NCBI RefSeq assembly: GCF_000631985.1
Contig: NZ_JFYN01000042.1
Span: 310,001-374,000 of the forward strand
DNA length: 64,000 bases
From: Pseudomonas sp. RIT288
Lineage (GTDB): Bacteria; Pseudomonadota; Gammaproteobacteria; Pseudomonadales; Pseudomonadaceae
Direction of reading: 5' to 3'
The position numbers and the translations under genes were made by a program. The notes beneath the pieces were generated by a model, which made no database searches, was not told the origin of the DNA, and saw only the letters and a list, made by a program, of their open reading frames with translations. Below, one piece after another: positions 9,400 through 18,140 of this stretch (within the stretch, counting starts at the first letter, position 1; the number at the start of each line of letters is the position of its first letter).

Positions 9400-10398
9400 A
9401 TGACTTTGCCCAACGAGATGACCCGGATCGAAATCACTGAACCCGGTGGCCCCGATGTTCTGCAAGCCAAACGTGTGCCGCTACCGGTCGCCGCAGCCGG
9501 TGAAGTGCTGATCCGCGTGCATGCCGCCGGGATCAACCGCCCCGACGCCCTGCAACGGGCCGGTAAATATCCAATGAAGCCGGGCATGAATCCGATCCCC
9601 GGTCTGGAAGTGGCCGGCGAAGTGGTGGCGCTGGGTGCCGGTGTCAGTCAGTTTGCCGTGGGGGACAAGGTCTGCGCGCTGACCAACGGTGGCGGTTACG
9701 CCGAATACTGCAACGTCCCGGCCAGGCAAACCCTGCCGATCCCCGAAGGACTGGATTGGGTGCAGGCCGCCGCTATCCCGGAAACGTTCTTTACCGTGTG
9801 GGCCAACCTGTTCGGCCTCGGCGACGCCCAGCGTGGTCAGCGCGTGCTGATCCACGGCGGCACCAGCGGCATCGGCACTACCGCGCTGATGCTCTGCCGC
9901 GAATTCGGCATCGAAGCCTTTGCCACCGCCGGCAGCGCCGATAAATGCGCGGCAATCAGCAAGCTGGGTGGGCAGCCGATCAATTATCGCGAGCAGGATT
10001 TCGCCACGGTCATCGCCGAAAAAACTGCTGGCCAAGGCGTTAACGCGATCCTGGACATCATGGGCGCCTCGTACCTCAACGGTAATGTCAGCGCGCTGGC
10101 AATGGATGGCCGATTGGTGATGCTGGGCTTTCTCGGCGGCGGCAAGGCCAACGACATCGACCTGCTGGCGATCATGGCCAAGCGTGCGGTAATCACCGGA
10201 TCCTTGCTGCGAGCACGCACCTCAGAGGAAAAGGCCGAAATTGCCGAGCAACTGCGCGAACACGTGTGGCCGGCGCTGGCCGCCGGACGCTGCCTGCCGA
10301 TCATCGACAAGATTTATTCGCTGAACGACGCGGCCCAGGCGCATGCACGCATGGAAGGTGGCGACCACATCGGCAAAATCGTCCTGCGCGTGGGCTGA
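9400..10398 (+). CDS. NAD(P)H-quinone oxidoreductase, MDR family
   Basis: About 332 residues of the medium-chain dehydrogenase/reductase superfamily, PIG3/QorA-like branch. The cofactor-binding segment is LIHGGTSGIGTTA, and the zinc-ligand cysteines of classical alcohol dehydrogenases are missing, so a zinc-free NADPH quinone reductase is expected. The start is taken at the ATG at 9400, preceded by CAGGAA; the frame is open back to 9328, where it would overlap the MFS gene. Likely cotranscribed with that MFS gene and under the same LysR regulator. Confidence 0.88.
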   Translation: MTLPNEMTRIEITEPGGPDVLQAKRVPLPVAAAGEVLIRVHAAGINRPDALQRAGKYPMKPGMNPIPGLEVAGEVVALGAGVSQFAVGDKVCALTNGGGYAEYCNVPARQTLPIPEGLDWVQAAAIPETFFTVWANLFGLGDAQRGQRVLIHGGTSGIGTTALMLCREFGIEAFATAGSADKCAAISKLGGQPINYREQDFATVIAEKTAGQGVNAILDIMGASYLNGNVSALAMDGRLVMLGFLGGGKANDIDLLAIMAKRAVITGSLLRARTSEEKAEIAEQLREHVWPALAAGRCLPIIDKIYSLNDAAQAHARMEGGDHIGKIVLRVG

Positions 10399-10492
10399 GC
10401 CGCAGCATTTTGTAATCGTTGCGGGCACACGGCGGTCGAAAAAGTCACGCGCAGACCGAGCCTTCTGGTAAAAAGCCTTCTTTGTCTGCGCT

Positions 10493-11452
10493 GTGGTGAA
10501 CCGTTTAATGCTCCTGTCCTTCATGACTCGTTTGCGTCGTCGCCGTCTGGCGTTCGCCTGCATGACCGCGCTGATCATTGGCGTGCCGACGAGTTGTGCG
10601 GTGCTCGAACACACCGAGCGCAAACTGCTGTTTCGCATCGAACCGGGCACGGCCGGCTGGTATCACGGCTTGCCGGGCAGCGTGCAGGAGCTCGACTTGC
10701 AGCCCAAGAGCTTCAAGGCCGGGCAAAACATTCATGCCTGGTGGTGGCCCGCAGACCGGCCGAACGCTCCGGCGATTCTCTATCTGCACGGCGTGCGCTG
10801 GAACCTCACCGGACAGCTGTTCCGCATCGAACAGTTGCGCGCGGCCGGCTACTCGGTACTGGCCATCGACTACCGAGGTTTCGGCCAGAGCAAGGGCGAT
10901 CTGCCTTCGGAAAGCAGTGTGTACGAAGATGCCCGTGTAGCGTGGGAGCGCTTCAAACTGCTGCAGCCCGACCCGAGCAAGCGCCTGATCTACGGCCACT
11001 CGCTGGGCGGCGCCGTGGCCATTGATCTGGCCGCCGAACTCGGCCAGGAGGCGGCTCGGGACCAGACACCGCTGCCGGTCAAAGGCCTGGTGATTGAATC
11101 GACGTTCACCTCTCTCGCCGACGTGGCCGCCGCCGTGGCCAACACCTCGCTACCGGTGCGCTGGCTGCTGTCGCAGAAGTTCGACTCCATCGACAAGATC
11201 GCCGAGATTCACATGCCACTGCTGGTGGTGCACGGCATGGCCGACGCATTCGTGCCGCCGCGCTTCAGCGAGCAACTGTTCAACGCCGCCCAACCACCGA
11301 AACGACTGCTGCTGGTACCGGGCGCCACCCATAACAACAGCATGGCGCTGGGCGGGCAGAATTATCGCAAGGCGATCGATGCGCTGATGCAGACCAAACC
11401 TGCACCGCGCGTGGCCGGCCCCGCACGGGTGCGCAGCGCGCAGGACTCCTAG
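10493..11452 (+). CDS. Alpha/beta hydrolase, membrane-anchored or exported
   Basis: Up to 319 residues with an alpha/beta hydrolase fold. The nucleophile elbow is GHSLGG (Ser about 170), the acid is in VVHGMADAF and the histidine in PGATHNN. The N-terminus is a basic stretch followed by a hydrophobic helix (LAFACMTALIIGVP) and a cysteine, so it is probably anchored or exported. The family includes the serine peptidase/BEM46-like hydrolases of unknown substrate. The start is uncertain among GTG 10493, ATG 10508 and ATG 10523; no good ribosome-binding site distinguishes them. Its end overlaps the end of the convergent ABC exporter gene by 4 bases. Confidence 0.82.
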   Translation: MVNRLMLLSFMTRLRRRRLAFACMTALIIGVPTSCAVLEHTERKLLFRIEPGTAGWYHGLPGSVQELDLQPKSFKAGQNIHAWWWPADRPNAPAILYLHGVRWNLTGQLFRIEQLRAAGYSVLAIDYRGFGQSKGDLPSESSVYEDARVAWERFKLLQPDPSKRLIYGHSLGGAVAIDLAAELGQEAARDQTPLPVKGLVIESTFTSLADVAAAVANTSLPVRWLLSQKFDSIDKIAEIHMPLLVVHGMADAFVPPRFSEQLFNAAQPPKRLLLVPGATHNNSMALGGQNYRKAIDALMQTKPAPRVAGPARVRSAQDS

Positions 11453-13296
11453 CGATAGCCGCGAGCCTGCAGATCGAACAGTTTGGCGTAGTGCCCGTTG
11501 GCGGCGATCAGGCTGTCGTGATCGCCCTGCTCCAGTATCCGTCCGGCCTCCAGCACCATGATCTGATCGGCATTGCGCACACTGGAAAAGCGATGGGAGA
11601 TCAGCAGGGTCATGCGACCTTCGGTGTGCTGGCTGAAATGCTCGAACACCGCCGCTTCCGCCGCCGGATCCAGCGCCGAGGTCGGTTCATCGAGAATCAG
11701 GATGTCGGCATCGCGGCGCATGTAGGCCCGGGACAAGGCAATCTTCTGCCATTGCCCGCCCGACAACTCCTGACCGCCGGCGAACCATCGCCCGAGTTGC
11801 GTTGCATAGCCACGGTCGAGCCCTTCAATGAACGGCGCGGCCATGCCTTCGGCCGCTGCGGCCTGCCAGCGCGATTCATCGTTGAACGCCGACGTATCCC
11901 CCACGCCGATGTTTTCGCCCACGGTGAACTGGTAGCGAATGTAGTCCTGAAAAATCACCCCGATACGCCGACGCAAGGTGTTCTCTTCCCAATCCTGCAA
12001 ATCGCTGCCATCAAGCAGAATGCGTCCCTGGTCGGGCCGATACAGACGCGTCAGCAACTTGATCAGCGTGGTCTTGCCTGAGCCGTTCTCCCCCACCAGC
12101 GCCACGCTCTTGCCCGGCACCACGTGCAGGTCGATGCCTTCCAGTGCTGCACGGCTGGCCCCGGGATAACGGAAACCGACGTTTTCAAAGCGCAGGCCAT
12201 CACCCGGTTGTGCGCCGACGGTGAGATGACCGCAATCGGCCAACACCGGTTCGGCCAGATACTCATACAGGCTCGACAGGTACAGACCGTCCTCGTACAA
12301 ACCGCTGATCGCACTCAGGCTGCTGCTGACCGCACTCTGCCCCTGCTTGAACAACACCAGGTACATGGTCATCTGACCGAGACTGATATTGCCGTGCACC
12401 GCATCGATGACCACCCAGGCATAGGCCAGATAGAACGCCCCGGTGCCAAGCAAGCCCAGACCGAAACCCCAGCCATCACGACGCAATGTCAGACGCCGAT
12501 CCTCGGCGTAGAGCCTGGCGAAGGTGTCCCGATAGCGCTGCAACAGCAACGGCGCAAAGCCGAACAGCTTGACCTCTTTGATATAGGCCTCATGGGACAG
12601 CAAGGTTTCGATGTAATTTTGCTGCCGACTCTCCGGGGCGCGGCGGGTGAACAGGCGGAAAGCGTCGCCGGAGAAATGCGCTTCGGCAAAGAACACCGGC
12701 AACGCGCCAATCACCAGCAACAGCAACGCCCACGGTGAAAAATGCACCAGCAGCACAGCAAAGCTGATCAGCATGATCAGGTTCTGGATCAGCCCCAGCG
12801 ACTTCATCACCAACGCCAGCGGCCGGGTCGAGGCTTCGCGGCGCACACGCACCAGCTTGTCGTAGAACTCGGAATTCTCGAACTGCACCAGCGACAGGGT
12901 CTGGGCCTTTTCCAGAATCAGCGTGTTGACCTTCTGCCCCAATTGCACCCGCAGCAGCGACTGCTGCACCGACAGGCCCCGTTGCGTGCCGGACAATAAC
13001 GCCAACACCCCCGCCTCCATCAGCACGTAACGCAACACCGGCCACAGCGCTGCATCGCCCTGCTGCGCGTGCAACTGCATCGCTGTCACCACCGCATCGA
13101 CAATGCGCTGGCCCAGCCACGCGGCTAGCGCCGGCAGAACACCGGCAATCAGAGTGGCCAGCACCAAGCCCAAAAACAAACCGCGTGAGGTCGCCCAGAC
13201 CAACAGCAAGGCGCGCCGGGCCTGATCGAACAGGGCGTTGAAGCGGGAAATCAAAGGCATGGCACATTTAGCTCGACAGGTCGTACAGGGCGTCAT
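11449..13296 (-). CDS. ABC transporter, fused permease and ATPase (exporter type)
   Basis: This 615-residue half-transporter has about six N-terminal membrane segments (to about residue 330) and an ATPase domain with Walker A GENGSGKTT near 400, signature ELSGGQ near 508, Walker B ILILDEPTSALD near 535 and the H-loop ISHR. It should act as a homodimer in the inner membrane exporting an unidentified, probably lipophilic, substrate. The ATG at 13296 has GGAG five bases upstream; an internal ATG at 13260 is also possible. It stands alone with no regulator or partner half beside it. Confidence 0.9.
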   Translation of the reverse strand: MTPCTTCRAKCAMPLISRFNALFDQARRALLLVWATSRGLFLGLVLATLIAGVLPALAAWLGQRIVDAVVTAMQLHAQQGDAALWPVLRYVLMEAGVLALLSGTQRGLSVQQSLLRVQLGQKVNTLILEKAQTLSLVQFENSEFYDKLVRVRREASTRPLALVMKSLGLIQNLIMLISFAVLLVHFSPWALLLLVIGALPVFFAEAHFSGDAFRLFTRRAPESRQQNYIETLLSHEAYIKEVKLFGFAPLLLQRYRDTFARLYAEDRRLTLRRDGWGFGLGLLGTGAFYLAYAWVVIDAVHGNISLGQMTMYLVLFKQGQSAVSSSLSAISGLYEDGLYLSSLYEYLAEPVLADCGHLTVGAQPGDGLRFENVGFRYPGASRAALEGIDLHVVPGKSVALVGENGSGKTTLIKLLTRLYRPDQGRILLDGSDLQDWEENTLRRRIGVIFQDYIRYQFTVGENIGVGDTSAFNDESRWQAAAAEGMAAPFIEGLDRGYATQLGRWFAGGQELSGGQWQKIALSRAYMRRDADILILDEPTSALDPAAEAAVFEHFSQHTEGRMTLLISHRFSSVRNADQIMVLEAGRILEQGDHDSLIAANGHYAKLFDLQARGYR

Positions 13297-13462
13297 GGTA
13301 CTCCGCAGGTTTTATCCGTGCTGAAGCGCGGCGTTTTCAGAAGAAAAACATCTGGAAAAACTCTGGCCGTTGCGGCGTCCAATGCTCTGACATGTTTTAG
13401 CCGCCTTTCGCGGAACCTGGCGAACATCGCCTCTCTCCGCGCCTACTGCCAGGAACGCCGCC

Positions 13463-13876
13463 ATGCGAATCAATCCCTACCTGATCTTCAACGGCAACTG
13501 CCGCGAGGCCTTCACCTTTTACGAACAAGCCTTGCAGGGCAAACTTGAAGCAATGATGACCTTCGGCGAAACACCCGCCGCCGACCACGTACCCAAAGAG
13601 CACCACCCTCTGGTGATCCACACCTGCCTGAAAGTCGGCGACCAGATGATCATGGCCTCCGACACCACGCCTGACCGGCCGACCGGGGGCATGAGTGGTT
13701 GCTCAATCTCCCTCAACGTCGACAGCATTGCCGAAGCCGAGCGAGTGTTTAATGCGCTGGCCAGGGATGGTCGCGTCGACATGCCGCTGGAAACCACGTT
13801 CTGGGCCGCTCGTTTCGGCATGCTGGTGGATCGCTTCGGCGTGTCGTGGATGGTCAATTGCGAGAGCGACAAGTGA
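13463..13876 (+). CDS. VOC family protein, PhnB-like
   Basis: This 137-residue protein has the paired beta-alpha-beta-beta-beta units of the vicinal oxygen chelate fold, in the PhnB/3-demethylubiquinone-methyltransferase-like branch (start MRINPYLIFNGNCREAF, end GVSWMVNCE). Members of this branch often lack a full metal site and have no proven activity. The AGGA at 13451 supports the start. A terminator follows, so it is a single-gene transcript. Confidence 0.88.
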   Translation: MRINPYLIFNGNCREAFTFYEQALQGKLEAMMTFGETPAADHVPKEHHPLVIHTCLKVGDQMIMASDTTPDRPTGGMSGCSISLNVDSIAEAERVFNALARDGRVDMPLETTFWAARFGMLVDRFGVSWMVNCESDK

Positions 13877-13897
13877 CGCCGACTTTTCGTCAGGCAT

Positions 13898-13929
13898 GAA
13901 AAAGCCCAACCTGTTCAGGTTGGGCTTTT
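13898..13929. terminator. Bidirectional rho-independent terminator
   Basis: AAGCCCAACCTG and its complement CAGGTTGGGCTT form a 12-base-pair stem around a two-base centre, flanked by A and T tracts. It lies between the convergent VOC gene and the small exported-protein gene and can serve both. Confidence 0.88.
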
Positions 13930-13933
13930 GGGT

Positions 13934-14263
13934 TTATCGCTGGGCCAGCTCATGCCGCACGCATTGTTCGTAATAGGTCTGTTTGACCGCCGCTGGCTTG
14001 AGCTTCGACGTACTGTTGTAGGTCTGCTCGGTAATGCCCATCGCCGTCATGCGCATCCATGGTTGCTGGAACTTGCGCACCTGCAACTGTTTGCGCGCGC
14101 CATACAACGAGATCCCCGACAGTTTCGACTGCTGCGCCCCGGCAGCGATGTCCGAGCCCCAGATACAGGCAAAACGATGACTCTTGCTCAACTCCTTCGC
14201 TTCAATGGCCGAAGCGAATGCAGCCAGGGAAAGCGTTGCAACGGTTATGACAATCGTCCGCAT
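13934..14263 (-). CDS. Small exported hypothetical protein
   Basis: A protein of 109 residues with a clean signal peptide (MRTIVITVATLSLAAFASAIEA) and a mature part of about 87 residues with two cysteines (in RFACIWG and YEQCVRH) that could form a disulphide in the periplasm. No family was recognised. It is convergent with the VOC gene and separated from it by a shared terminator. The ribosome-binding site is weak (AGGTTAGG). Function unknown. Confidence 0.65.
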   Translation of the reverse strand: MRTIVITVATLSLAAFASAIEAKELSKSHRFACIWGSDIAAGAQQSKLSGISLYGARKQLQVRKFQQPWMRMTAMGITEQTYNSTSKLKPAAVKQTYYEQCVRHELAQR

Positions 14264-14430
14264 ATAGCCAACCTAACCTTTTGAAAAAAGGCGAGTTTGC
14301 CCGGTACGGGATAACCTGGGGGCCAGCAATTTGCCGCATTTGTGCGGCGCCAACCGTTCGTCCAATGACCAGCACCTTGGCGTGACTGACACCTCCAATG
14401 CGGTACACCCCTCAGCACAAGGCCGGAAAA

Positions 14431-14706
14431 ATGAACAAGAAGATTGCAACCCTGACGCTTGCAAGCCTGATGCTGGCAGGCTCTGGCTTGACACTGGCAA
14501 GCGAGAAAGCAGGATCAGCCGCGCCGCCCACTGCCATCCCGGGCGTGAATCAGTCCAGCAACAAGGCAGAATCCAACGAAGAAAAAGCCAACAAGAAAGG
14601 TGAAGAAGCCTCGGGGTCGAACTCGGGCGCAGAATCGAAAGAAACCGAGAAAGACGCGGCAACTTCCAGCGACTCGGAAGATATTCAAAGCAAGCCGAAA
14701 CAGTAA
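14431..14706 (+). CDS. Small exported low-complexity acidic/basic protein
   Basis: A protein of 91 residues. It starts with a signal peptide (MNKKIATLTLASLMLAGSGL, then TLAS), and the mature region is almost entirely Lys, Glu, Ser, Ala, Asn and Gly, so it is expected to be disordered. No family was recognised. It may be a periplasmic or cell-surface stress protein, but nothing in the sequence proves this. The ATG at 14431 is chosen because it starts the signal peptide; the frame is open upstream. Confidence 0.6.
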   Translation: MNKKIATLTLASLMLAGSGLTLASEKAGSAAPPTAIPGVNQSSNKAESNEEKANKKGEEASGSNSGAESKETEKDAATSSDSEDIQSKPKQ

Positions 14707-14737
14707 CCACTGGATTGAACGGCAGTGAACGCCGATC

Positions 14738-14980
14738 ATGCCGGGGATCGCCAATACCCTGCAGATGAATGACCGTATGCCCAGTAAAGAAGCGCAACCC
14801 CAGACACCAGCGACCGCCGCTGACATCGAACGCTCGATCCAGGCCCTGAACAAAATGGCGGAACGTTTATGGGGCGATGGCCGAGAGGCAGAAGCAAAGG
14901 CGCTTCTGGATGCACTGGACGCATTGAACAGGGCGCTGGACCGGATCAGGATTGGCGAGAGCCGCAGGGTTCTGCATTGA
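14738..14980 (+). CDS. Small hypothetical helical protein
   Basis: Up to 80 residues. The region from ADIERSIQALNKMAERLW to the end is predicted helical with regular leucines (AEAKALLDALDALNRAL). No family was recognised and no strong ribosome-binding site is seen; starts at 14768 or 14777 are also possible. It follows the small exported protein gene by 31 bases on the same strand. Confidence 0.45.
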   Translation: MPGIANTLQMNDRMPSKEAQPQTPATAADIERSIQALNKMAERLWGDGREAEAKALLDALDALNRALDRIRIGESRRVLH

Positions 14981-15028
14981 GCCGTGGCCGCTGGCTGCGC
15001 ACACCTTGGTGATCCCGCAAGACTCACA

Positions 15029-15061
15029 ACCGCGGTTACGGCATCAGCCGATAACCGCGGT
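15029..15061. terminator. Long inverted repeat downstream of the ABC importer operon
   Basis: ACCGCGGTTA-CGGC-ATCA-GCCG-A-TAACCGCGGT folds into a nearly perfect 14-base-pair hairpin with one bulged A. There is no T-tract on either side, so it may stabilise the 3' end of the importer transcript or be a repetitive extragenic element and not a standard intrinsic terminator. Confidence 0.5.
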
Positions 15062-15092
15062 ATTCACCGCTCTCATTGCAAGAGCGTGAGCT

Positions 15093-15815
15093 TCAGAGCA
15101 CCGAGCGTAAAAAGTCTGCTGTTTCAGCTTTTTCCGGACGGTCGAAGATCTGCTCGGGAGTCCCTAACTCGTGGATCTGCCCTTTATGGAAGAACGCGAC
15201 ACGATCCGACACCTCGCGGGCGAATCGCATTTCATGGGTGACCACGATCATGGTCATCCCTTCATGAGATAGCATGCGCAATGTATCCAATACCTCACCA
15301 ACAAGTTGCGGATCGAGCGCGGACGTCACCTCATCGAACAGCATGTAGTCCGGCGACATCGCAAGCGCGCGCGCAATCGCCATCCGCTGCTGCTGTCCAC
15401 CTGACAGACGCGTTGGAAACGTCGTCAGCTTTTCACCCAGGCCCACATGCCTGAGCTTTTCGACAGCAATCGCCTCGGCTTCCTGCTTCGACTTGCCCAG
15501 GACTTTTCGCGGGGCGAGCATCACGTTTTCGAGCACTGTCATATGAGGAAAAGCATTCCATTGCTGAAATACAATTCCGATCTTTTGCCGAAGTTTATTG
15601 AGGTCGGTCCTTTTCGAATGGACGTGAATTCCATCGACACTGATACGACCTTGCTGGATATCTTCCAGGCCATTGATACACATCAGCATGGTCGACTTGC
15701 CCGAACCCGAACCACCGATCATTGATAACACTTCGCCCTTGTTCACACTCAGGCTGACACCTTTAAGAACATGCAAGGGGCCAAAGTGTTTATGTACGCC
15801 TTCAATTTTAATCAT
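15093..15815 (-). CDS. Polar amino acid ABC importer, ATP-binding protein
   Basis: About 240 residues of a GlnQ/HisP-type ATPase: Walker A GGSGSGKST, signature LSGGQQQR, Walker B MLFDEVTSALD and the H-loop VVTHEM. It powers uptake with the two permeases and the binding protein encoded just upstream on the same strand. The ATG at 15815 is chosen because it overlaps the preceding stop as ATGA and has AAGGTG upstream; a GTG at 15827 is an alternative. Within the proposed GntR regulon through the operator in front of the binding-protein gene. Confidence 0.93.
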   Translation of the reverse strand: MIKIEGVHKHFGPLHVLKGVSLSVNKGEVLSMIGGSGSGKSTMLMCINGLEDIQQGRISVDGIHVHSKRTDLNKLRQKIGIVFQQWNAFPHMTVLENVMLAPRKVLGKSKQEAEAIAVEKLRHVGLGEKLTTFPTRLSGGQQQRMAIARALAMSPDYMLFDEVTSALDPQLVGEVLDTLRMLSHEGMTMIVVTHEMRFAREVSDRVAFFHKGQIHELGTPEQIFDRPEKAETADFLRSVL

Positions 15816-16465
15816 TGTATTTGCCACCTTTTCTCAAGACGAGCGCCGAGTCTCGCAATGGGGAAGCTCATTAAGAAATAGATCACGCCTGTAATTGCTA
15901 AAATGAGCAGCGGTTCCTGAAGTCGGGTTGTCACTATCTGCGAGCTGCGCAACAGTTCGATAATGCCAATCCACATCACCAGCGAAGTATCTTTCATGAT
16001 GCCAAGGGCCAAACCGATCCAGCTTGGAAACACGATCCTGGTGGCAATCGGCAACGTGATCGAGACCACTTCCTGACTCCACGTCAAACCCAGTGATCGC
16101 GCGGCGCGACGGGTAGTCATAGGTACTGCCGCCACCCCGCTCCTGACGATTTCGGTGCACAATGCTGCGGCATAAACCCCAAGACAAATGCACGCGACAA
16201 CATAAGTTGGCCAGTTCAGGCGAAACATGCTGTTGAACGAATTGAATATCACCAATTGAATCAACAGTGGCACCGAGCGGAAGATATCCAGAATCCAGCC
16301 GACGGGAGAACTGATCCACCACGCTGCGCCGGCCCTTATCAGACCGAACAACGTGCCGAACAAGGTGCCTATACCGACAGCAGCCAAAGTAATAGCGATG
16401 GTGACAACAGCACCCTTCAATAAAAACAGGATGTCGCTCCACGCGAGTGTCCCTTCAAAAAACAT
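15812..16465 (-). CDS. Polar amino acid ABC importer, permease subunit 2
   Basis: This 217-residue inner-membrane permease of the HisM/GlnP type has about five hydrophobic segments and the cytoplasmic EAA-like loop around AARSLGLTWSQEV that contacts the ATPase. It lies 10 bases downstream of the other permease gene and overlaps the ATPase gene by four bases, so translation is probably coupled. AGAGGTG precedes the ATG. Substrate specificity comes from the binding protein. Confidence 0.92.
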   Translation of the reverse strand: MFFEGTLAWSDILFLLKGAVVTIAITLAAVGIGTLFGTLFGLIRAGAAWWISSPVGWILDIFRSVPLLIQLVIFNSFNSMFRLNWPTYVVACICLGVYAAALCTEIVRSGVAAVPMTTRRAARSLGLTWSQEVVSITLPIATRIVFPSWIGLALGIMKDTSLVMWIGIIELLRSSQIVTTRLQEPLLILAITGVIYFLMSFPIARLGARLEKRWQIQ

Positions 16466-16475
16466 GGCGCACCTC

Positions 16476-17138
16476 TCAATAACGAAACAGGCGCCAAGCT
16501 AATAGCCGCGCACAAATCGTGAATATTTTCGATATCAGGTAGTACAGGCAAGCAGCGGCGAAGAAGAACTCAAATGTCCGATAAGTCATGACATTAAGTT
16601 GTTGAGTAACACCCGTCAGATCGCTCGTCAGACCAACAATAGTACCGAGAGAAGTCATCAGGATTGACCAGACCATTTGGTTAGTCATGGCATGGAACAC
16701 CGCCCGCAACATCTGCGGAAGTACGATGTGCCATAGCGTCTGAGCCGCCCCCATGCCCAACGAACGAGCAGCGCGGACTTGCGTTTCCGGGACGGCGGAA
16801 AAGCCGCCCCGGAACGTTTCTGCCAGATAGCCTGCGTTGTTGAACGTAATACCGAGCAAGAGTGCATAGTACGAGTCGATACCCATTCCAATGGAGCCCA
16901 GCCCGAAATACACCATGTAAATCTGAAACAGTGCCGGGGTGTTGCGCGCCGTTTCAATCCACACACTGGCCAGACCTGAAAGGGTTTTGTTACCCGATCG
17001 TTTTGCAAGCGCCAGAAGCACTGCCAACACCGTGCCAATTGCCATCGCAAGCGTGGCAATCTCCAGAGTGACAACCGCCCCCGATAACATATCCGGAAGC
17101 GATTCCAGAACTGGCCGCCACTGGAAGGTATAAGACAT
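16476..17138 (-). CDS. Polar amino acid ABC importer, permease subunit 1
   Basis: This 220-residue HisQ/GlnP-type permease has about five membrane segments and the EAA-like loop VRAARSLGMGAAQTL. It should form a heterodimer with the permease encoded downstream. AAGGTAA lies seven bases before the ATG. It is 56 bases downstream of the binding-protein gene, in a common operon. Confidence 0.92.
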   Translation of the reverse strand: MSYTFQWRPVLESLPDMLSGAVVTLEIATLAMAIGTVLAVLLALAKRSGNKTLSGLASVWIETARNTPALFQIYMVYFGLGSIGMGIDSYYALLLGITFNNAGYLAETFRGGFSAVPETQVRAARSLGMGAAQTLWHIVLPQMLRAVFHAMTNQMVWSILMTSLGTIVGLTSDLTGVTQQLNVMTYRTFEFFFAAACLYYLISKIFTICARLLAWRLFRY

Positions 17139-17194
17139 ACGATTACCTTTTTACGCGAAAGGTTTTTGTTTGTCGGAACGAGTGCTCCGTTTCC

Positions 17195-18016
17195 TTAACG
17201 ATAAGTACCTGGAATGGTCAGATCCGGAGCTGGCCCGCCCTCTGTTCCTACCCACTTGGCATACAGCTCGGCATAACGGCCAGAGCGCACTTGGCGGTTA
17301 AGGAAAAGATTCACGTAGTTAAGCAGCCCCTGCTCCTGGCGTTGCACGAGGAACGCGCAGTAATCGGGGTCGACTGGCGCATCACCGACGATCTTCAGGC
17401 CCGGGTATTTCCCCGAGCTGATCACGTGGGTAGCGATCGTCGCGGTGGTGTACGTCGCATCAATCTTCTTCTGGCTGAGCGCCAGAAAACTGTCCGATTG
17501 GGACTGATAGGTCAGAAGCTTGGTTGCCGGGTCATTGATTTTCTGCACCGTCTCTTTCAGAGCTGCCGTCTCGTAGGCCCCTGCCGGACCTCCCACCGTA
17601 TGTCCCTTGATGTCGGCGGCGCTTTTAATGCCTGAGTCTTCGCGAGCGAGAATGATGGTCTTGAAGACGAAGTAGGGAATTGAGAATCCGATCGTCCTTG
17701 CACGCTCCAGGGTGTCGGAGGCCACAGCGATACCAACATCGGCTCGTCCCGACAACACCGCTGGGATTCGGTCCGGGTCCGGGGTGTCGACGATTTCGGC
17801 TTTAACGCCAAGGGCGGCGGCCAGATCGTTGCAGTAGTCGACGTCAAAGCCAATCGGCTTGTTGTCCTTGTCCCGAGCGCCATTGGGCGGGAAGTCGAGC
17901 TCCACCGCACAGCGCAGCTTGCCTGACGAAATGATGTCGTCCAACTGGTCTGCATGAACGGCGGTGGCACCCAAGGCAGCAAGGGCTGCGACCAGGAAGA
18001 GTTGGTTAATGCGCAT
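17195..18016 (-). CDS. Amino acid ABC importer, periplasmic substrate-binding protein
   Basis: This 273-residue family 3 solute-binding protein has a signal peptide (MRINQLFLVAALAALGATAV, cleaved near VHA), the opening RCAVELDFPP and the family stretch GFDVDYCNDLAAALG. It delivers a polar or imino acid to the permeases. Its neighbours, a hydroxyproline-dehydratase-type enzyme and imine reductases, suggest a modified proline as ligand; this is inference. A strong GAGGGG site precedes the ATG, and a GntR-type palindrome lies about 65 bases upstream. Confidence 0.93.
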   Translation of the reverse strand: MRINQLFLVAALAALGATAVHADQLDDIISSGKLRCAVELDFPPNGARDKDNKPIGFDVDYCNDLAAALGVKAEIVDTPDPDRIPAVLSGRADVGIAVASDTLERARTIGFSIPYFVFKTIILAREDSGIKSAADIKGHTVGGPAGAYETAALKETVQKINDPATKLLTYQSQSDSFLALSQKKIDATYTTATIATHVISSGKYPGLKIVGDAPVDPDYCAFLVQRQEQGLLNYVNLFLNRQVRSGRYAELYAKWVGTEGGPAPDLTIPGTYR

Positions 18017-18081
18017 TTTTGTTCCCCTCGTTTGTTGATTGAACTCAGAAACAAGACACGCAAATTTTAGCGCATCCTGGA

Positions 18082-18095
18082 TATCGTATACGTAT
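18082..18095. promoter_or_regulatory. Predicted GntR operator, site 1 (ABC importer)
   Basis: TATCGTATACGTAT matches the palindrome TATCGTATACGATA at 12 of 14 positions. It lies between the dehydratase gene end and the binding-protein gene start, in the promoter region of the importer operon. Confidence 0.7.
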
Positions 18096-18140
18096 TATCG
18101 GGGCAGTAAAATCACAGCTCTTATATCTTTATTGTTGGTG

